A stretch of 64,000 nucleotides of DNA from Desmodus rotundus (GCF_022682495.2 NC_071388.1:80849073-80913072); one strand, 5' to 3'; positions 24,160-37,227 are shown, counted from the stretch's first letter. The notes: generated by a model from the letters alone, not told the origin. Made by a program: numbers and translations.

Positions 24160-25600
24160 TGGAGCTTATATTCTTGTAGAGGAGATTGGGGAAGCAGATA
24201 AAAATAGATAGATATATAAGGGGGGAAAAGCAAAAGATAGTAAGTGGGAATACTGAGGATAAAACAGAGTGATGTGATAAAGAATGACTGTGAGTTACTT
24301 CAGATTGGATGGCTGGAAAGTGTCTATAGGAAAGGTGAGCAGTCAAGCTGAGACATGAGCAGCAAGAAGCCAGTGATGGAAGTTTGGGGAAGAGCATGTT
24401 AAAGACAAAGAAGTAGTGAAAATTCCTTAAAGCAGAAATAAGCTTTGCTTCTGTGAGGAACCCATAAAAGGCAGGGAAAAGTGGTTGGTGATGAGACTGA
24501 AAAGTTGCTCTTATAGGGTTTGTAATGTACAGTATGGAATTTGCATTTAATTTTCAATGCAATGAGAAGCCTTGGGAAGGGGTATTAGGTTCTTACTGCT
24601 ATTGTAAGAACCACAAATTGCCACAAACTCAGTAGTTTAAAACAACATAAATTTATTCTCTCACAGTTCTGGAGCTTAGAAGTCTGAAATGAGTCTTCCT
24701 GGGCTAAAATTAAGGTGTCAACATCCCCTCTAGAGGCTGTAGGGGAAAATCTATTTCCTTGCCTTCTCGAGTCTGTGTACATTTCTTGGCTCATGCCCCC
24801 CTTCCATCTCCAAAGACCGATATGGCCAGTTAAATCTTTCCCATGTTATGTCACTCCGATTCTGACTCTTATGCTTCTGATTTCAACATTTAAAAAATTA
24901 CATTGGGCCAGCTGGATAATCCAGGATTATTTAATTTCCCTCTTACCATGTAACATAGCATATGAACAACTTTCAAGGATTTAGGATAAGTACATCTTTG
25001 TGGGGACCATTATTCTGCCAACCAAACCAGAGTTTTCTAAAGTCAGGCAATTACATTACTTTATGTTTTAAAAAGGAACACTCTACGAATTGTTCAGTAA
25101 ATGGATCACAAAGGGTAAGGGCAGAAGTGGGGAGACCAGCTAAGAGGATATTTTGCAGTAGTTCAGAATGAAGAGGAGAGTAGTGGAAATGGAGAAATGT
25201 AGATGGAATTGGGTTATTTTTGGAGGATGAGCCAACAGAACTTGCTGATGATTTACATTTGAGAGGAAGATGTGAAGGGGTAAAAAGAGCTAGTATGGAA
25301 AATGCCTAAATTTTCTGCCTTCAGCATCTGAGTTGAAGGAGGCTAGGGGAGGCATGCTTTCTTAGGGACAGTAAGGGAGAAGGTCTGGATTTAGAAATAT
25401 GTTTTATCCACGTCGTGTTTGAGATGCTTAGTTATCTAAGTGGAGATGTTGAACAGGCAATTGAACATAAAAGACATAGTGAAGATTAGGAGTCATTAGT
25501 GTACATATATACAATTTGTTTTAAAGACTTGGAACTGAGTAAAATAATCTAGGGAGAGTAGGAAGGCAGAAAAGAGAATGGTACTGGGAGAGAAACCTCT
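24160..25600 (-). mobile_element. L2 (LINE-2), split by a younger repeat
   Basis: Antisense L2. Left part 24160-24590 includes cattctgcttcatggagctt and ends caatgagaagcc. The right part resumes near 25035 with catttactttatgttttaaaa-like text and continues to about 25600 with gccaacagaacttgctgatg and gtttgagatgcttagttatc. The two halves are collinear with one L2, so the sequence between them is an insertion. Confidence 0.7.
24588..25030 (+). mobile_element. Ancient repeat inserted in L2
   Basis: Contains gtttaaaacaacataaattt, then tctctcacagttctggagct and ccttgccttctcgagtctgt, a common mammalian repeat pattern of the 'ataccacagactg ... ctcacagttctggag' kind. I cannot name the family with certainty (LTR or DNA element). 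Confidence 0.5.
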
Positions 25601-27309
25601 GAGACTCTGGTTTATATTAGGCCAGATTACCTAGCATATAAAATACATGGTGGGAGTAGAATGCAGTGGTGTAGACATTACAGGAAGTATCCTAAAAATG
25701 CCAAATCGAAGAGCTCGAGTTTTATTTAGTAGGCCATGCATAAATTTGTCAAGTGCTGATGCTATCAAATCTGAGGTTCAGATAACTCTGTGTATGACTC
25801 ATTGCTGTATTCCCTATGTTACATTTTGCATTTTGGTAAGGCATAGATGATAAATTAACAAATGTTTGAGTGCCCCTTATGTACTACATATGGTTAAAGA
25901 TGTGGAATAATGTCCTAAACTAAGATCATTATTTAAAAAAGCAAGACAACAAAAAAGACCCTAAATTTAATATGATATTTTTGGTCACATTTGACTCATT
26001 GATGAAGGGTTGATAGTGCTTATTTCAACCTCAAGCATGGTGCTGATAGGCAATAGTAAATCAAAGCAATATAAGGTCTCATCCATGTTTGCTGTGACTT
26101 CTCAATATACTGGGAGGCAGTCATGTAAACAAATAATTAGAATGCAAAGTGACAGCATCTAGAGTATAATCACACATTCAGAACTATGGGAAAACAGATG
26201 GGAATGAATTAATTTGCCTGGGAGTGTTAAAACTGCCTTCTCCATAATAAAATAACACTTTATTTTGGCAGTAGAGAGAAAATCTTCTTGTGAGAGAAGC
26301 AAATCTCCACAGCCCACAAATGTGTTCCAGGTCTCATTGTTCCCTTGGGGAAGTAGTCACCACTGCTGCCAAAGCCATGATGACTACAAGGAGCCATTGC
26401 TCCTCCCTTCACTCTGGCCCCAACGATTCCCTGAAGCATAAAGATTGAGGGATCATTTGTACATGTCTTTACTAGACGTGCAGATACCACAGGGAAAGAA
26501 AATACAGTGGTATACAATTAGAACAGCAGTTCTCAACCCTTCCTCTCCACTGAGAAAGCAAGTTGGCAGACACACTCCCAAGGGCCTCCTCATGTAATGA
26601 ATGAGCACTTGTCTGCTGCTACCTGAGGTATGATTCCTCTTTATTTGTCTTCCATTCAAGGTAGCATATCATCATGTAGGGGAATGAGGGAGGTATTATT
26701 AAGATAATGCGGATTCTACTCTAATTATATAAAAAAGTAAATCATGTTGCACTATGGTACTTTACTATTAGGAAGGCACTAATTACCATGCATCTCATAG
26801 CTGATTGTGACAGATCAGAGTGTTGAAATAGTCTGAAGGCTGCTGATCTGGTTTGTATGAGTGGATCTCTCATCTTGCATTTATGGTTCCAGATAGCGAG
26901 GCCTCCTTACTTACCTCCAAGTCTACCTCTGAGAAGCAGATGCTGTCTTTTCCCAGTCACCAGGAAACTCAAGCATGGCTCAGTCCAAGGAGTTCTATTT
27001 CCAAGAGTCTGAGAGACAGAAGACTGGTTTCTTGTCTGAGAGCTTATGTCTGCCCTATATGACTCACAGTAGGAATACCCACTCCTTTAGGGGAGTTTCC
27101 CACCTTAACTACAAAGATATAGCCATATCCTCAACAAAACAATCATATTAAAAATTCTACAATTAGGCCCAGTATGTATATAAGAAGCATGTGTGCACAC
27201 ACAAAAAACAAAAAATAATAGTGGGTTTTTTCATTATAGATTACTCAGGAGAAGACATTTGACCCTGACCTCTAAAGATATGTAAACATTTTCTTTAAAA
27301 AGAAGAGTT
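25601..27309. other. Mostly unique; weak ancient-repeat traces
   Basis: 26095-26230 has ggaggcagtcatgtaaacaa and gaatgcaaagtgacagcatc, resembling an old L2-like fragment. No gene found; short frames such as 26260-26517 (minus) and 26853-27062 (plus) show no protein features. Confidence 0.35.
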
Positions 27310-27436
27310 AGAGAAAAGGGAACCCTTCTGCACTGTTGGTGGGAAGGCAGATTGGTGTAGCCACTGTGGAAAGCAATATGGAGTTTCCTCAAAAAATTAA
27401 AAACGTAACTGCCTTATGATCCAGCGATTCCACTTC
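27310..27436 (+). mobile_element. L1 ORF2 3' segment in inverted orientation
   Basis: 127 bp of L1 ORF2 C-terminal sequence in sense (gagaaaagggaacccttctg to ccacttctg). It abuts the minus-strand L1 at 27437 and covers the region that should come next in that element, but inverted. No 3'UTR or poly(A) follows. Confidence 0.75.
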
Positions 27437-30400
27437 TGTTGTTTGTTGATTTATTGATGATAGCCATTCTGTCATGTGTAAGGTGATATCTTATTGTGAT
27501 TTCAATTTGCATTTCACTGATGATTAGTGACGTCAAGCATCTTTTTGTATGTCTGTTGGCCAGTTGCATGTCCTCTTTGGAGAAATGTCTTCTACTCAGG
27601 TCCTTTGCCCATTTCTTAATTGGATTGTTTGTTTTTTTGGTGTTGAGCTGTAGAAGTACTTTATAAATTTTGGATATGATCCCCTTATCAGATGTATCAG
27701 CAAATATGTTCTCTCATTCAGTGCGTTATCTTTTTATTTTGTTGATGGTTTTCTTTGCTGTGCAAAAAATTTTTAGTTTGATATAGTCCCATCTGTTTAT
27801 TTTTTCTTTTGTTTCTCTTGCCTCAGGAAATAGATCAGAAAAAATATTGCTATGAGCAATGTCTGGGATTTTACTACATAGGCTTTCTTCTTGCATTTTT
27901 ATGGTTTCAAGTCTAACATTTAGGTCTTTAATCCATTCTGAATTTATTTTTGTGTGTGGCATAAGAAGAGGGTCTATTTTCATTTTTATACGTGTACCTG
28001 TCCAATTTTCCCAACACCATCTACTGAATAAATTATCTTTAGTTCATTGTATGTTTTTGCCTCCTCTGTCAAATATTAATTGACTAAAAAGGCATAGATT
28101 TATTTCTGGGTTCTCTATTCTGCTCCACTGATCTATATGTCTGTTTTATGCTGTTTTGATTACTATGGTCTTGTAGTATTATTTGATATTAGGTAGTGTG
28201 ATTCCTCAAACTATGTTCTTGTTTTTCAGGATCACTGTTTCTATTTGCAATTTTTTTGGTGTTTCCATTTACATACTTGGAATATTTATTCTAGTTCTGT
28301 GAAACATGTCCTTGGTATCTTGATAGAAATTGCTTTAAATCAATAGATTGCCTTGGATAATATGGACATTTTAATGATGTTAATTCTTCCTACCCATGAA
28401 CATGGTATATGCTCCCACTTATTTTTATCTTCTTCAATGACTTACAATTTTCCCAGTACAGGTCTTTACATTCTTGGTTAAATTTATTCATAGGTATTTT
28501 ATACTTTTGGAAGCAATTGTGATTTGGATTCTCCTTAATTTCTCTTTCTGACAATTTACTATTAGCATATAAAATGCAACTGATTTCTGGATTTTAAGTT
28601 TGTATCCTGCCACTTTACTGAATTAACGTATTGGTTCTAGGAGTTTCTTGGCGGAATCTTTAGGGTTCTCTATATACAATATCATGTCATCTGTAAATGA
28701 CAGTTTACTTCTTCCATTACAATTTGGATGCCTTTTATTTCTTCTTCCTGTCTGATTGCTGCATCTAGGACTTCCAGTACTGTGTTGAAAAGAGTGGTGA
28801 AACTGGACATCTCTGTCTTGTTACCATTCCTAAGGGGATGCTTATAGTTTTGTGCCATTAAGTATGGTGCTGGCAGTGAGTTTGTCATATATGGCCTTTA
28901 TTATGTTGAGGTATATTCCTTCTATTCCCACTTTGCTGAGACTTTTTTTTTTCATAAATGGGTGCTGGATTTTATCAAATGATTTTCTGCATCTATTGAT
29001 ACGAATATGTGGTTTTTATCATTCATTTTGTTTGTGTGATATATCATGTTTATGGATTTACAAATATTGTACCAACCTTGCATCCCATAATAAGGCTCAC
29101 TTGATCATGGTGTATGATCTTTTTGATGTATTTCTGTATTCAGTTTGCTAATATTTTATTGAGGATTTTTAGCAGCTATGTTCACAGAGATATTGGCCTA
29201 TAATTTTTTCTTTTTTTTTTTGTAGTATTTTTATCTTGTTTTGGAATTAGGATAATGATGGCCTTGTAGTATGAGCTTGTGAGCCTTCCCTCCTCTTGAA
29301 TTTTTTTGGAATAGTTTGAGAATGAGAGGTGTTAGTTCTTAGAATATTTGGTAAAATTTACCTGTAAAGCCATCTGGTGCAGGGGTTGTATTTTTTCTTT
29401 TAATTTTTTTGGTTGGGAGTTTTTTGATTACTGCTTCAGTTTCACTAGGTGTAATACATCTATTCAAATTCTCTGATTCTCCCCTGATTTTGAAAGATTA
29501 TATGTTTCTAGGGATTTATTCATTTTGTCCAGATTGTCCAGTTTGTTGGCATATAGTTGTTTGTAATATTTTATCACAATACTGTGCATTTCTTTGGCAT
29601 TAGTTCTTACTTCTCCTCTTTCTTTACTGATTTCATTTATTTGGGTCTTCTATCTTTTTTTCTTGATGAATCTGGTTAAAGATTTGTCAATACTGTTTGT
29701 CTTTCCAAAGAACCAACTCTTGGATTCATTGATTTTTTGTATCTTTTTTTTTTAGGTTCCATTTCATTTATTTCTGCTCTGATCTTTATCATTTCCTTCT
29801 TCCTACTAACTTTGGGCTTTGTTTGTTATTCTTTCTCAAGTTCCTTTAAGTGTGAAGTTAGATTGTTTATTTGAGCTTTTTCTTGTTTTTTTGAGATAGG
29901 CATGTAGTGCTATTAATTCCCCTCTTAGAATTTCTTTCCCAGTGTCCCACAGATTTTGAATTGTTGTGTCCTCATTTTCATTTGTTTCCAGGTATCCTTT
30001 AATTTCTTCCTTGATCTCATTGTTGACCCATTAATTGTTTTATAACATTATTTAGCTTCCATATCTTTGTGTGTTTTTTGTGTTCTTCTTGTGGTCGATT
30101 TCTATTTTCATAGCATTATGGTCAGATAAAATGCTTGATATGATTTCAATTCTTCTTAAACATACTGAGAATTTTTTTGTGTCCTAATATGTGGTCTATT
30201 TCAGAAAAAAATTCCATGTGCACTGGAAAAGACTGTACATTCTGCTGCTCTGAGGTGCAGTGCTCTGAAGATATCAATTAAATTCCTTTCGAGAGTGTAT
30301 TTTAAGCACACAATTTCCTTGTTGATTTTCTGTCTGGAAGATCTATCCATTGATGTCAATTGGTGTTAAAATCCCCTACTATGACTGTATTTCTGTCACT

Positions 30401-30795
30401 CTCTCCCTTTATGTACATTAGACACACTTTATATATGTAGGTTCTCCTATGCTGGGTGCATATGTGTTTATAGGTTTATATCCTCTTGTTGGATTGTTCT
30501 TTTATCATTATGTAGTGTCCTTCTTTGTCTCTCATTATAGCTGTTATGTTAAAGTCTATTTTCTCACATATAAATATTACTGTCCCAGCTTTTTTCCTTT
30601 CTATTTGCATGCTATATTTTTCCATCCCTTTATTTTTAGTCTTTGTGTGTCTTTCGGTCTGAGGTGGGTCTCTTGAAGACAGCATATATATGGGTCTTGC
30701 TTTCTTATCCATTTAGTTACCCTATGTACTATAACTGGAGCGTTTGAGCCATGTATATTTAAAGTGATAATTGATAGATATGTATTTATTGCCAT
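27437..30795 (-). pseudogene. L1 ORF2 pseudogene
   Basis: N-terminal piece from 30795 reads MAINTYLSIITLNIHG and IRKQDPYICCLQETH (endonuclease domain). Other open pieces (30476-30712, 28682-28888, 27726-27983) match downstream ORF2. Numerous stops and frameshifts, and the C-terminal end is lost. Confidence 0.85.
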
Positions 30796-30840
30796 ATTAG
30801 TCTTTTAACTGTGTTCGTCTGTTTCTTTCCTTCTTCTTTG

Positions 30841-31692
30841 TAAAGCAAGCCTTTAACATTTGTTGTAATACTGGTTTGTTGGGAACAAACTCCTTTAGCT
30901 TTCTTTTGTCTGGGAAGCTCTTTATTTGTTCTTCAATTTTAAATCATAGCCTTGCTGGGTGCAGCAGCCTTGGTTGTAGGTCCTTGCTTTCCATCTCCTT
31001 GAATATTGCATGCCAATCCCTTATGGCCTGAAATATTTCTATTGAGGAACCAGCTGACAGTCTTATGGGAGCTCCCTTGTAGGTAACTAACTGTTTTTGT
31101 CTTGCAGCATATAAGATTCTCTCCTTGTCTGTAAATATTGCCATTTTAATTAAGATGTGTCTTGGTGTGGGCCTCTTTGATCCATCTTTTTGCTACTCTC
31201 TGTGCTTCCTGGACTTGTGTGTCTTTTTTCCTTTAGTAGGTTAGGGAAATTTTCAGTCATTATTTCTTCAAATAGATTCTTGGTCCCTTGCTCTCTGTCT
31301 TCTTTTTCTGATATTCGTATGATGTGGATGTTATTATACTTATTATTGTCCCAAATGTCCATTAAAGTATCCTCAAATTTTTTAAATTCTTTTTCCTCTT
31401 TGCTGCTCTGATTGGGCATTTTTTTCTACCTTGTCTTCCAAAATGCTGTTTCAGTCCTCTGCTTCATCTAACCTACTATTTTTTCCTTCCAGTGTATTAT
31501 TTATTTTAGATATTATATTCTTTATTTCTGGCTGGTCCTTTTTGTTATCATTTCTATGTTGTTTTTCATGCTGTTAAGCATCATTACTTTGAACTCTATA
31601 TCTGATAAATTGCTTGTCTTCATTTCATTTATCTCTTCTCCTGGAGAATTCTCTTGTTCTTTCTTATGGGGCCCATTTCTTTGTTTTCCCAT
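30841..31692 (-). pseudogene. L1 ORF1 pseudogene
   Basis: Start near 31692 (ATG in the complement of cattttgtatg). The piece 31150-31419 holds NLFEEIMTENFPNLLKEK and IRISEKED, matching the RRM region of ORF1p; 30944-31144 holds VTYKGAPIRLSAG. A small deletion removes the stop used by the related copy at 21887. Confidence 0.8.
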
Positions 31693-32415
31693 TTTGTATG
31701 ACTCTTTGTGTTTGTTTCTATATTAGGTAGATCTGCAAAGACTCTGGTGCAGACCTATGCCCAACACTGTCTTTGACTGGCCCTGGGCAACCAGCTTGAA
31801 AGTATCAGAGGTCCATGGTTTATGGCTCCCTCTGCTGAGCCTGTGTGTGGACTGAAAGGACCAAGGTGCACACCAAGGCCAGCTTTTACCAGCACTGAGC
31901 CCAGGGAAGGGTCAGCTAGTATCTCAAACACACAGAGATCTGCCTCTGCCTATAGGCTGCCTGTTAGGCTTATTAACTGAAAGAGCACTGGCTGTACTCC
32001 TCAGCAGAACTTGGACTCCACAGAGTAGGGCAAGAGGGATTTCTGTAGTAGAAGCTCTTGTTTCCCCCCAGGCTGAATGCTGCATGGAGGGGAGAGCTCT
32101 ACCTGGGAAAATTGGCTTCTTCAGTAGGGGGAATGACTGAGCACAGGGATTCAGGCAGCTGCCCCTTCAGCTCTCTCCCCAGAATCACCAACCCCAGGTC
32201 TCCTCACACAGCTCAGGTCCACTGTACCCTCCAGGGCCCAGTGTAAGTGGTAGTCTCAGTGTGGTGATGTGGTTTCTTCTGTAAGTCCTTGGTTATAAGT
32301 CTTCTCTCCAGCTAGTCTTTAGTTGTTTATTCAGCATGATTTTTCTATAATATAGTTGTAATTCCAATTTGGTCTTGGAGGAGGTTATTGTAGCTTTTAC
32401 TTTGCTATCATCTTA

Positions 32416-33800
32416 AATCCTTCTGTAATTTCTTTATCCATGAGAATCTTCAGTATTTTCTAGTCTGGATCTAAAATAAATACCTTTAAATTATATTGCT
32501 TGAAGTATTTTGAAGCTTTAAATCAGAATTTTAAATTTATATTGGTATAAATATCACCATTTGGATATACTTATATAATTGATATAAATATCAATTATTT
32601 ATATTTATAATCTTGATGATTAAGATGAAAGCTAATCCTGAGGTAAAAGAAAGAAAAAGAATTGCCAATTGGTACTTCTTTTTTTGGAAAGTCATAGTTT
32701 TATCTTATGGGGTTTTTGTTTGTTTGTTTGTTTATACTTTGCTCCCCATTAGTGTAAATGGATTCACCTTGACTCCCCTTTGTAATTACCAAGGACCTTT
32801 CACCCTTCAAAATCTGAGCTCACAGCTGGAGCTTGATGTATTTTTAAACACTAAGATATAACACACATGTAACACAGTGTACAAATAATATGGGTACAGG
32901 CCAACACATTTTACCTATTTACATACCTGTGTAATCAGCACCAAGATCAGCCCTAGTGTTTTTTTCACTTCTTCTAAGTGACATGAACTCTGAGATATCC
33001 AGCACTTTTCCTCATTTTATATATCCACTTCTATCTTGCTTTCCTTTCCATTTTCCCTGCTCCCATCTCTAGGTCTGTGCCGATTGTGCTGCCCATTTTT
33101 TCCATCTTCTCTACATCCTTGTCTACTTAGAGCAACTCTCTCTGGTTCCATCCTGCCTTTTGTTCTTCTACCTACTCTTACTTCCACTTGTGTATGGGGA
33201 CATTCCTGAGCTTATTATAGCTGGTAGCACAACCTCATCACTCACTACTCTAGGTTCCTGTGGGCGCTGCAACTGGGCCTCAAGTCAAAGCACTTCCAGA
33301 CAAGGTGAAGTGGCATGACTGCAATTGGCCACTTCAAGTCCTCAGTGTTTGGGAGAAACAGGCTGTCTCCTCTTTTAAGGAGGCAGCAACCGTCTGATTC
33401 CATCACACTGATTCAAGCTGGCTTTCAAACCTGAGGATCACGTGCTGAATGAAGCCAACCTGACTCTGGATAAGTCATTCTGACACTGGCATAAAAACAG
33501 CAAGTGAAGGTAACTTTATAGACAGAGAATAATGGTGGTATTCTTCAGTTCCTTATGAATTTATGAATCAAAATGAAAAGTTTTCATTATAAAAGTGTTA
33601 CTTTTATACATGCTTATAGAAAAAACTGGAACAAAGAAGATATAAAAATCAGAAATGTGTGAAAGGAAATTAAAAAATATATACAGACGGGGTGGCTACC
33701 TAAATAACTACTATCATTTAACGTACATCCTTGCAGAATTATTTATCATATTCCCTTAGGAAAGTGGCACTATATTGGAACTAGCATTTTATATTAAAAA
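32416..33800. other. Unique or very old sequence
   Basis: 32850-33060 (gatataacacacatgtaaca, then cctgtgtaatcagcaccaag) resembles an antisense old-L1 3'UTR but is weak. The rest is unrecognised. Confidence 0.35.
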
Positions 33801-34370
33801 GAAATCTGTTTATACCAACAAGCAAAAATCTACACCACAGTTAAATGCATGTATGAGAAACACCTGGGCACCCCAGGTTCTTTCCCCCAGACTCCAAAGC
33901 AGCTTGGCTCACATGCTTATCAAGCAAAACCCAATTCTCGTTCAGGCTTCCTCCAGTGTCCCAGTTATAGGTAGAGTGCAAAAGCATCTCACGCCAGGGG
34001 CCCCTGACAAGTAGAGTGAACTGGGCTGGGCCCACAGGCTGTGCAGGGGACAGAATGCCCAAGGCCAAAAAAATGGGCGAGTGAACTGTGCATGCTTAAG
34101 GCCATTAGTCTCTCACCTGCCTGTCTGCCGGGAGGCAGAAGGCCCTGAGTCAGCTCTGCTGGCTTCAGGCTGGTGTCCCATGGCCCCATGCAGAGGTCTG
34201 CTGAGGTCCAAGGCCACAGTAACCTAAATGTGCTGTTCCATTGCAACGCCCCCCAAGCCAGTTGCTCCTAGCGGCAGCGAGGGCTCTAGAATTCATTTCA
34301 GGACACCATCGCTGCCTGTCCCTCCAGCCTCAGGAGCCTACATACTTGCATGTTCTACTATTTTCTTTCA
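33801..34370. other. Unassigned GC-richer block
   Basis: Contains cctgggcaccccaggttctt and a run of open but featureless frames (33841-34068 and 33989-34246 minus). No family recognised. Confidence 0.3.
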
Positions 34371-34925
34371 GCTTTATTGAGATGTAATCAGCATATAACA
34401 TTGTATAAATTTAAGCTGCATAATGTGATGATTCAATTCACATCTATATTATGAAATGATTGCAACAATAAAGTTAGTTAACACCTCCATCATCTCTCAT
34501 AATTACCCTTTTCCTGTGTGTGGTGAGATCTTTTAATATTTATTCTCTTAGCAACTTTCAAATATACAAAGCAGTTTGTTAACTACAGGCACTACAGTAC
34601 ACCAGAATCCTGTGTGCTTTGACCAGCATCACCCCATTTCCCTCAATCCTCAGCCCCCGACAACTACCATTCTACTCTCTGTTTCTATGAGTTCCGCTTT
34701 TTTAGGTTCTATGCATATATACGATCATGCCATGGTTGTCTTTCTCTCTGACTTATCTCACATAATCCCTCAGGGTCCATTTGTATTATTTGAAATGGCA
34801 GGATTTCTTTCTTTTTTATGGATGAATAATATTCCATTGTGTGTATACATATAAATGTACACACACACACACATATACGTACATATATATAGCACACACA
34901 GCAGGTCCTTGAATAAATTGGTTTC
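34371..34925 (-). mobile_element. Old L1 (L1M-type) 3'UTR
   Basis: The plus strand starts agctttattgagatgtaatc and continues with gttagttaacacctccatca and taccattctactctctgttt, the reverse complement of the classic old-L1 3'UTR. Includes an (AC)n run at about 34858-34873. Confidence 0.75.
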
Positions 34926-35260
34926 ATTCAACATCGTTTTGTTATCATGTTAATGAGAAAAACAATGAATTCCCAGCTGAGGCCACTTTCTGTGTGGCGC
35001 TTGCAAGTTCTCCCTGTGTTCGTGTGGGTTTTCTTGGGGGACTCAAGTTTCCTCCCACAACCCAATACGGTGAACTGGTATGTCTAAATTGGCCCAGTCT
35101 GAGCGAGTGTCAGTGTGTGGCTGTGCCCTGTGATGGATGGGCTTCCTGTCCAGGGTGGTGTCCTACCTTCTTCCCTGAGCTGACGGGAAAGGCCCCAGCT
35201 ACTCGTGACCCTGAACTGAACTAAGCAGTTTGGAAAATCATTATCTTCTTTGTTTTTATT
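34926..35260 (+). repeat. Ancient repeat with conserved 'ttctccctgtgttcg...' core
   Basis: Core: cttgcaagttctccctgtgt, then tcaagtttcctcccacaacc, aactggtatgtctaaattgg, cctgtccagggtgg and acccgtgaccctgaa-like end. This order is shared by an old vertebrate interspersed repeat; I cannot name the family with certainty. Confidence 0.55.
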
Positions 35261-35487
35261 AATCTTTCTTAAATGTATGTATAGCTGACATTTATTTTAA
35301 TGTTTAATATTAGAAGGGTTTGGGTCACTATTTTCAAGTTTGGTGATGTTTTTGTGACCAGAAATATGCTGTAAGTGTTTAACTCTTGTTTATAATAATT
35401 AGGCAAGGGTAAAATTGGTTTCATTATATATTGTTTTGCTTAAAGTCACAGTTTCCAAGCTGATATTCACAGCTTTAAGTGAGGATT

Positions 35488-35512
35488 TTGTGTGTGTGTG
35501 TGTGTGTGTATA
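35488..35512 (+). repeat. (GT)n microsatellite
   Basis: Ten or so GT dinucleotides in a row, inside AT-rich sequence. Confidence 0.9.
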
Positions 35513-35679
35513 ATGTGAGAAATATATATTTACATTTAAAGATACTTCTGAGTATCCAGCCAAAGAAAGTGAAACTACTATTTCAAAGAAATCTGCACTC
35601 TCATGTTCTTTGCAATAGTATTCACAGTAACCAAGACGATGAAACAGCCTGAATGTTCATCGTGAGATGAAGGGGTTTC

Positions 35680-36260
35680 TTTGTTAAGTTCGTTCCTTTA
35701 TTTCCAACACCTCGAAGAGTGGCTGGCCCTTGGTAGTGCTCTGAAAATATTTGTTGAGTGAATGAAAAAATGACACTCTCCTGCTCAAGAATTTGCAATC
35801 GTCCCTCAATAGTTTCCAAACCAAATTGATTTTCCTTATTTTGGTGTTCCAGATACTCCAGTCTGCCTGCATCTCACCTGTTGCCATGTTTCTTCCTCTC
35901 ACCTCAGGGCACTTGGCAATGTGTATATGTCCCCTCGCCATCCCTCTGTGCGCTTGCTTTAGTTAATTTGCTCATAATGTTCCCTCACCGAAAACAGCTT
36001 CTCCCTCTCTTTCCATCCAAATCTTATTCATCCTTGAGATCAAATCTGACCTGCTCTGTGAGGACTTTTCTGGGTTCTTAAAATCAAATTGATTTTTCTT
36101 TTCCCCGATCTACATGATACTTACCTACTTTTATAATAAATTGCAACTTTATCAAGTGTGACTTATATGTCTCCTGATAGTAAAAGTCTTGACTTAACTC
36201 ACTGATCACGTTCTACATCTCTTGGGCTCCTGACAATGAAGTGAGCTAGATCCTCAATAT
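35680..36260 (+). mobile_element. L2 fragments
   Basis: 35680-35768 ends in the L2-type tail gaaaatatttgttgagtgaa. 35770-36260 carries gtctgcctgcatctcacctg, ctcagggcacttggcaatg and tttccatccaaatcttattc, matching L2 3' regions in sense. Probably two pieces. Confidence 0.6.
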
Positions 36261-36485
36261 ATACTATACTGATGGCTAGGATTTCAGTTTGTTTACCCCT
36301 ACCCAAATACTTACAATACACAGGGTATTGGAAACACGGAACGTGAACATGGTGGAGATAGAAAGTTCTTAGTTTTTATTTATGGCTCCTGACAAGAAGC
36401 TTGTAATCTAGTAGGGAGAAAGAACTTACATTACTAAGTAATGTTCAGTTTGGGCTGTGATATTAAAAAGTGCAGGCGTGGAGAA

Positions 36486-36498
36486 CCAAGATGGCGGC
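36486..36498 (+). promoter_or_regulatory. YY1-like site at the HAL1-type 5' end
   Basis: ccaagatggcggc, six bases into the element. It matches the YY1 core (AAGATGGCGGC) that sits at the 5' end of primate L1 and directs accurate initiation. Function here is inferred. Confidence 0.5.
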
Positions 36499-37227
36499 AT
36501 AGGTAGACACACTGCACCTCCTCGCATAACCAGAACTGACAGAAAATCGAACGGCAAAGAAGTCCAACACCAAGGAAATAAAAAATAAACATTCATCCAG
36601 ACAGGTAAGAGGGGCGGAGAGGACTCGAGTGGCCGTGGCCATGTTGGATCGAGACTGGCGGAGTGTGGGATGATCGGGGCAGGCAGTCTGACCACTAGCA
36701 GACCCTGTGGCCCCACATTCGCGCACAGATAAACCGAGAGGGCCGGACTCAGAGTGGCAGAGAACGGGGCAGGCAGAGCAGCGGGTAGCACCCCGCGGCC
36801 CCACACTCTCGCACAGATAAACCTGGATGAACGGCAGGGAGCGAAGCAGACCGTGCAACCCAGGGTTCCAGCGCGGGGAAATAAAGCCTCAGACCTCTGA
36901 TTGAAAATGCCTGTGGGGGTTGGGGCAGCAGCAGGAGAGACTCCCAGCCTCACATGAGAGGTCGTTGGAGAGACCCACAGGGGCCTAGAGTGTGCACAAG
37001 GCCACCCACTCAGGAACCAGCACTGGAGGGGCCCAGTTTGATTGTGGGTAGCGGAGTGAAAGATTGAAATCTGGTGGAGAGTGGAGCGGGCGCCATTGCT
37101 CCCTCTCGCCCCCCGCCCCACGTACAGTGTCACAGCGCAGTGACCAGCATTACCCCACCCCGGGGAACACCTAAGACTCCGCCCCTTTAAGTAACAGATG
37201 CGCCAAGACCAAAAAAAAAAAAAAAAA

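Larger units (their letters stand above)
27437..32415 (-). mobile_element. Long L1, 3' end lost, decayed
   Basis: Minus-strand L1: ORF2 about 27437-30795, ORF1 about 30841-31692, 5'UTR 31693-32415. The 5' end (gctatcatcttaaatcc) corresponds to the 5' end of the L1 at 18089-23496. The 3'UTR is missing and an inverted ORF2 piece lies beyond (27310-27436). Frames are repeatedly broken. Confidence 0.88.
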
